A DNA stretch of 64,000 nt, taken from Tigriopus japonicus. Lineage: Eukaryota; Arthropoda; Copepoda; Harpacticoida; Harpacticidae. Both the position numbers and the translations under genes were made by a program. This document shows positions 61,438-64,000 of the stretch, in pieces. Location: positions 587,579-651,578 of the forward strand of contig JAAGOF010000257.1 of the NCBI GenBank assembly GCA_010645155.1. Direction: 5' to 3'. The notes beneath the pieces were generated by a model. That model was not told the DNA's origin and did no database searches. It worked only from the letters and a program-made list of their open reading frames with translations. How positions within the stretch are numbered: position 1 is the stretch's first letter; every line of letters begins with the position of its first letter.

Positions 61438-62429
61438 CTGCACAAAGAGGCCAGAGAAGAACGCTGAGCGAAGTGTCTCTTGATCAACTTTTCATTGGCA
61501 TTTGGTGAGTCTCTCAGCTGATTGAAGTCCAAGTTCGGATGGGAGATTTACGCATGACACACACACTCACATCATGGATGCTTGGGGTTGAAGGCTGAAA
61601 GTATGTGAGTGAGTCATGGTTCATGTATGTATGTGCCATTCTAAACGATCATGCATCTTGATGAGGATAAAGATGACAATTTTTGGTGACATTTGAAAAA
61701 GGGTTAAATGATCCCAGCGTCAACTTGTGGTTTGTTGTAGCAAAACAAAAATTACATCTGAAAACTTTGGATTGAAGAAATTCAAAACTTGGCTTATTAC
61801 ATGCGAATAGATAGGACATCATTAATCATGGACATCAATAAGGAATTAAATCGATTCACATTCATCATTTGAACCTGGTCAAAGAAAACGGATGTACCGT
61901 TCTGCGCTCATTAATAAAATACGTCAACCAACCAATCATTCGCTAGAAATGAAAGTAGCGTCCATGAGTTCAGTGTAAAATATCTAAATATTCCCACGGC
62001 CACCTTTAGTTAACTTTTGATTTCCTTTACCGCCTCCATAACATTTTCCAAATTGTCAACTTAACGTCTTTCATTACGACATAAAAAACTCAACATACCA
62101 ACAAATGAAAATAAAGCTAGATGCGTTTTAAACTAGACCTGAATTTATCTTTGACTCTCCCGGTCGTTTTTTGTCACCAAAATGGTGGTCTTGTGTGCAT
62201 CCCTGGCAAATAAGCTTGTGATATATTCGTTAAACGGCAAACGTGCCAATGGTCACCCAATACCCATCTTCACCTTTCTAAGTTACCATTGGCATATTAA
62301 AATTTTCATAGCAGCTTCAAAAGAAAGAAAAAAGTATACTCCCAAAATTAAACGAGCTCAACTCTTTTTTTGAGCCATGTGAAGTAATAATGGGTGGGTT
62401 GATTAATAAATAGGCTGGCAAGTACTACA

Positions 62430-62450
62430 TAATAATAATAATAATAATAT
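62430..62450. repeat. (TAA)n microsatellite
   Basis: Seven units of AAT/TAA. Confidence 0.75.
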
Positions 62451-64000
62451 CACAGAGAACGGGAGTCGTTTCCCGTCAATCTACGTCTCTAAGCTGTTGT
62501 TCAACGTACATAGTCCATGTTCCTGGAGGGTTTGTTTGGTATGGAGTGCAAGAAGGTGATCTTCGACTCATTTTTGCTTTTCATCTCCACAAAATCTGGG
62601 TGGTCTGGGTAATGAATCCAGACATAATAATGACTTCCATGCATTGAGAGAAAGAGCTCTTCTGCAGAAGGGCTCGTTCTGTGTTATGTACCTACGTTTC
62701 CAACCAATTACCAGGTAATAACTGTTGAAATGGTTAGTAGTTGTTTTGTGGCTTCAGGTCTGTGAACTGTTTAATGACATCGTTTCAAAAAGAACTAGCA
62801 TGTTGCTAACAACTTAGAATAATGGATATCTGAATCACATTGTCCGCTTGTAGTTACGAGTCACTAAAGTTATATCTAGTTGACGACTGCCCTTGATTTA
62901 GACCCAATGACTTCTCAAAAATAGCGTAACCTTTTAATCATGCTCACTCTCTAGAGACTAAATGCGTAAGCTGCACTTGGGAAAGTGCCCGAGATATTGG
63001 TTTTATTTGCGATTTTTCTTCTTTTTCGCTTCGCATTCCTTTTAGTCTACTCAGTCGTTTATTGGTCTACTGTTTCGTTTTGCCCTTAAAATATTGGATT
63101 TGGCTAATATGGAATATCTATCTGGATTTTGGAGCACTTTGGTCGTCGAGGTTGCGCCTGTTTTATTTGAGCCTTCTGTTTCCAATTTGGAATACTATTG
63201 GATGAGTGTCATAGAACAGGTTGAGATTTGAGCCAAAATGGCTAGGGATGCATCAGAGTCGAGAATAACCCTCCTAAGATCTCAATCAAAATTCTCGAGC
63301 CCAATTCTTCGTTTTGACAATCAATCAAAACAAGATTTTCCCCGCACCTAACAAACTTAAACTATGAAACACCCGAGCCTAGTTCTGACCCATCCCTAGC
63401 CAGTTTGGCCCCAAATATCTCCAGCTGAATTCGTCCGATTACACTCATCCCATGGCCAATTGTAGTAGGTGTGCTTAAAGAATAAACCTTGAACTGCATG
63501 AGACAAACTTTGTTCCCTCATCTTAATCGCACTCCTCCAATGTATAATTTGTTGTGTCCATTCGTTATTTCTTTTTACAAAGCATTCTACCTTTATAGAG
63601 ATAAAGGACGATCCGTGAATCTTCTATAAAAATATCTTTCCCTAGTAATGTACACACAATTTGGTATTCCACTTCATATAGTGCCAGTTTTTTTACAAGT
63701 ATAATCCCAGACATTGGGAAATTTTGGACGACGAGAAACTACCCCAAAAAGAAAGGAATTACGACAGTTAAACCAAACTTTGCCGGAGAGACCAGAAAAA
63801 TAATCATCCCTTGGCAATGGCCTAAAATATCATGTCACAATATGGAGCAAATATCACCCCTGTTTAAACGTTTAAACACACGTTGTTTTTTTATTGCTTG
63901 TTGTTCGTCCAATAGATCAATTACATTGTCCAAATCTCTCCACAATAAGGCCATAAGACGAGATGACGTTGAGCTCTAGAACGGAAAGTGTTTGACGATC

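Larger units (their letters stand above)
50901..64000. other. Non-coding region upstream of the Abl exon, mostly featureless
   Basis: Thirteen kilobases with many short ORFs but none with linked splice sites or recognisable domains, except a weak candidate exon at 61129-61437. The sequence is rich in simple repeats (CT, GA, AAG, ACCA, TAA, ACGT). It may contain the Abl promoter and further 5' exons, which I could not identify. Confidence 0.45.

Noticed and set aside
1..64000. CRISPR arrays, prokaryotic operons, phage or plasmid features
   Set aside because: Nothing of the kind is present; the window is eukaryotic nuclear DNA.

Overview
This window is a piece of an animal nuclear genome. Genes are split by GT-AG introns, many only 60-100 nt long. 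There are no operons or ribosome binding sites, and the proteins are metazoan (Abl kinase with SH3/SH2, thrombospondin type 1 repeats, a PIP5K relative). The Abl SH2, kinase and F-actin-binding segments look arthropod-like. The gene density and repeat style suggest a crustacean, perhaps a copepod; that placement is inference. For the five main genes I rebuilt exon chains by hand. In each one every intron phase agrees and the joined length is a multiple of three.

Layout. (1) 1-8920, minus strand: a type II transmembrane serine protease with three thrombospondin type 1 repeats and a trypsin-like domain, 11 exons, 570 aa. Two of its introns hold foldback elements. (2) 10794-12588, plus: a 320-aa multi-pass membrane protein resembling TspO/tryptophan-rich sensory proteins, 5 exons. 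(3) 14726-20006, plus: a PIP5KL1-like lipid kinase homologue, 10 exons, 698 aa. Its second intron carries a 1.3-kb non-autonomous hAT element with a perfect 8-bp target duplication and a second foldback element. (4) 20054-23417, minus: a signal-peptide-bearing JmjC (cupin) dioxygenase, 11 exons, 553 aa, convergent with gene 3; the two stop codons are 47 bp apart. (5) 23814-25483: a decayed Tc1 transposon, itself hit by a 33-bp palindrome. (6) 25.5-30.2 kb: a repeat-rich stretch with a partial foldback copy, another foldback element, a LINE tail, a duplicated exon fragment of the JmjC gene, and a poorly understood minus-strand gene candidate. (7) 31004-50900, minus: Abl tyrosine kinase, 5 exons, 1104 aa, with introns of 6.3 and 9.8 kb. 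(8) 50.9-64 kb: mostly non-coding sequence upstream of Abl, with microsatellites and one possible minus-strand exon near 61.1-61.4 kb.

The most unusual signal is a set of very small, almost fully palindromic insertions (28-33 bp). Each begins TAGAG or CACAG and is flanked by an 8-bp target duplication; one of them interrupts the Tc1 transposase. They look like hAT-type mobile DNA reduced to little more than two fused ends. The second theme is long inverted-repeat (foldback) elements inside introns. These would put hairpins of 150-450 bp into pre-mRNA, and in one family the loop is inverted between copies.

The genes do not form a pathway. Plausible cellular roles are pericellular proteolysis (gene 1), membrane transport or sensing (2), phosphoinositide signalling scaffold (3), secretory-pathway 2-oxoglutarate oxygenase (4) and cytoskeletal tyrosine kinase signalling (Abl).
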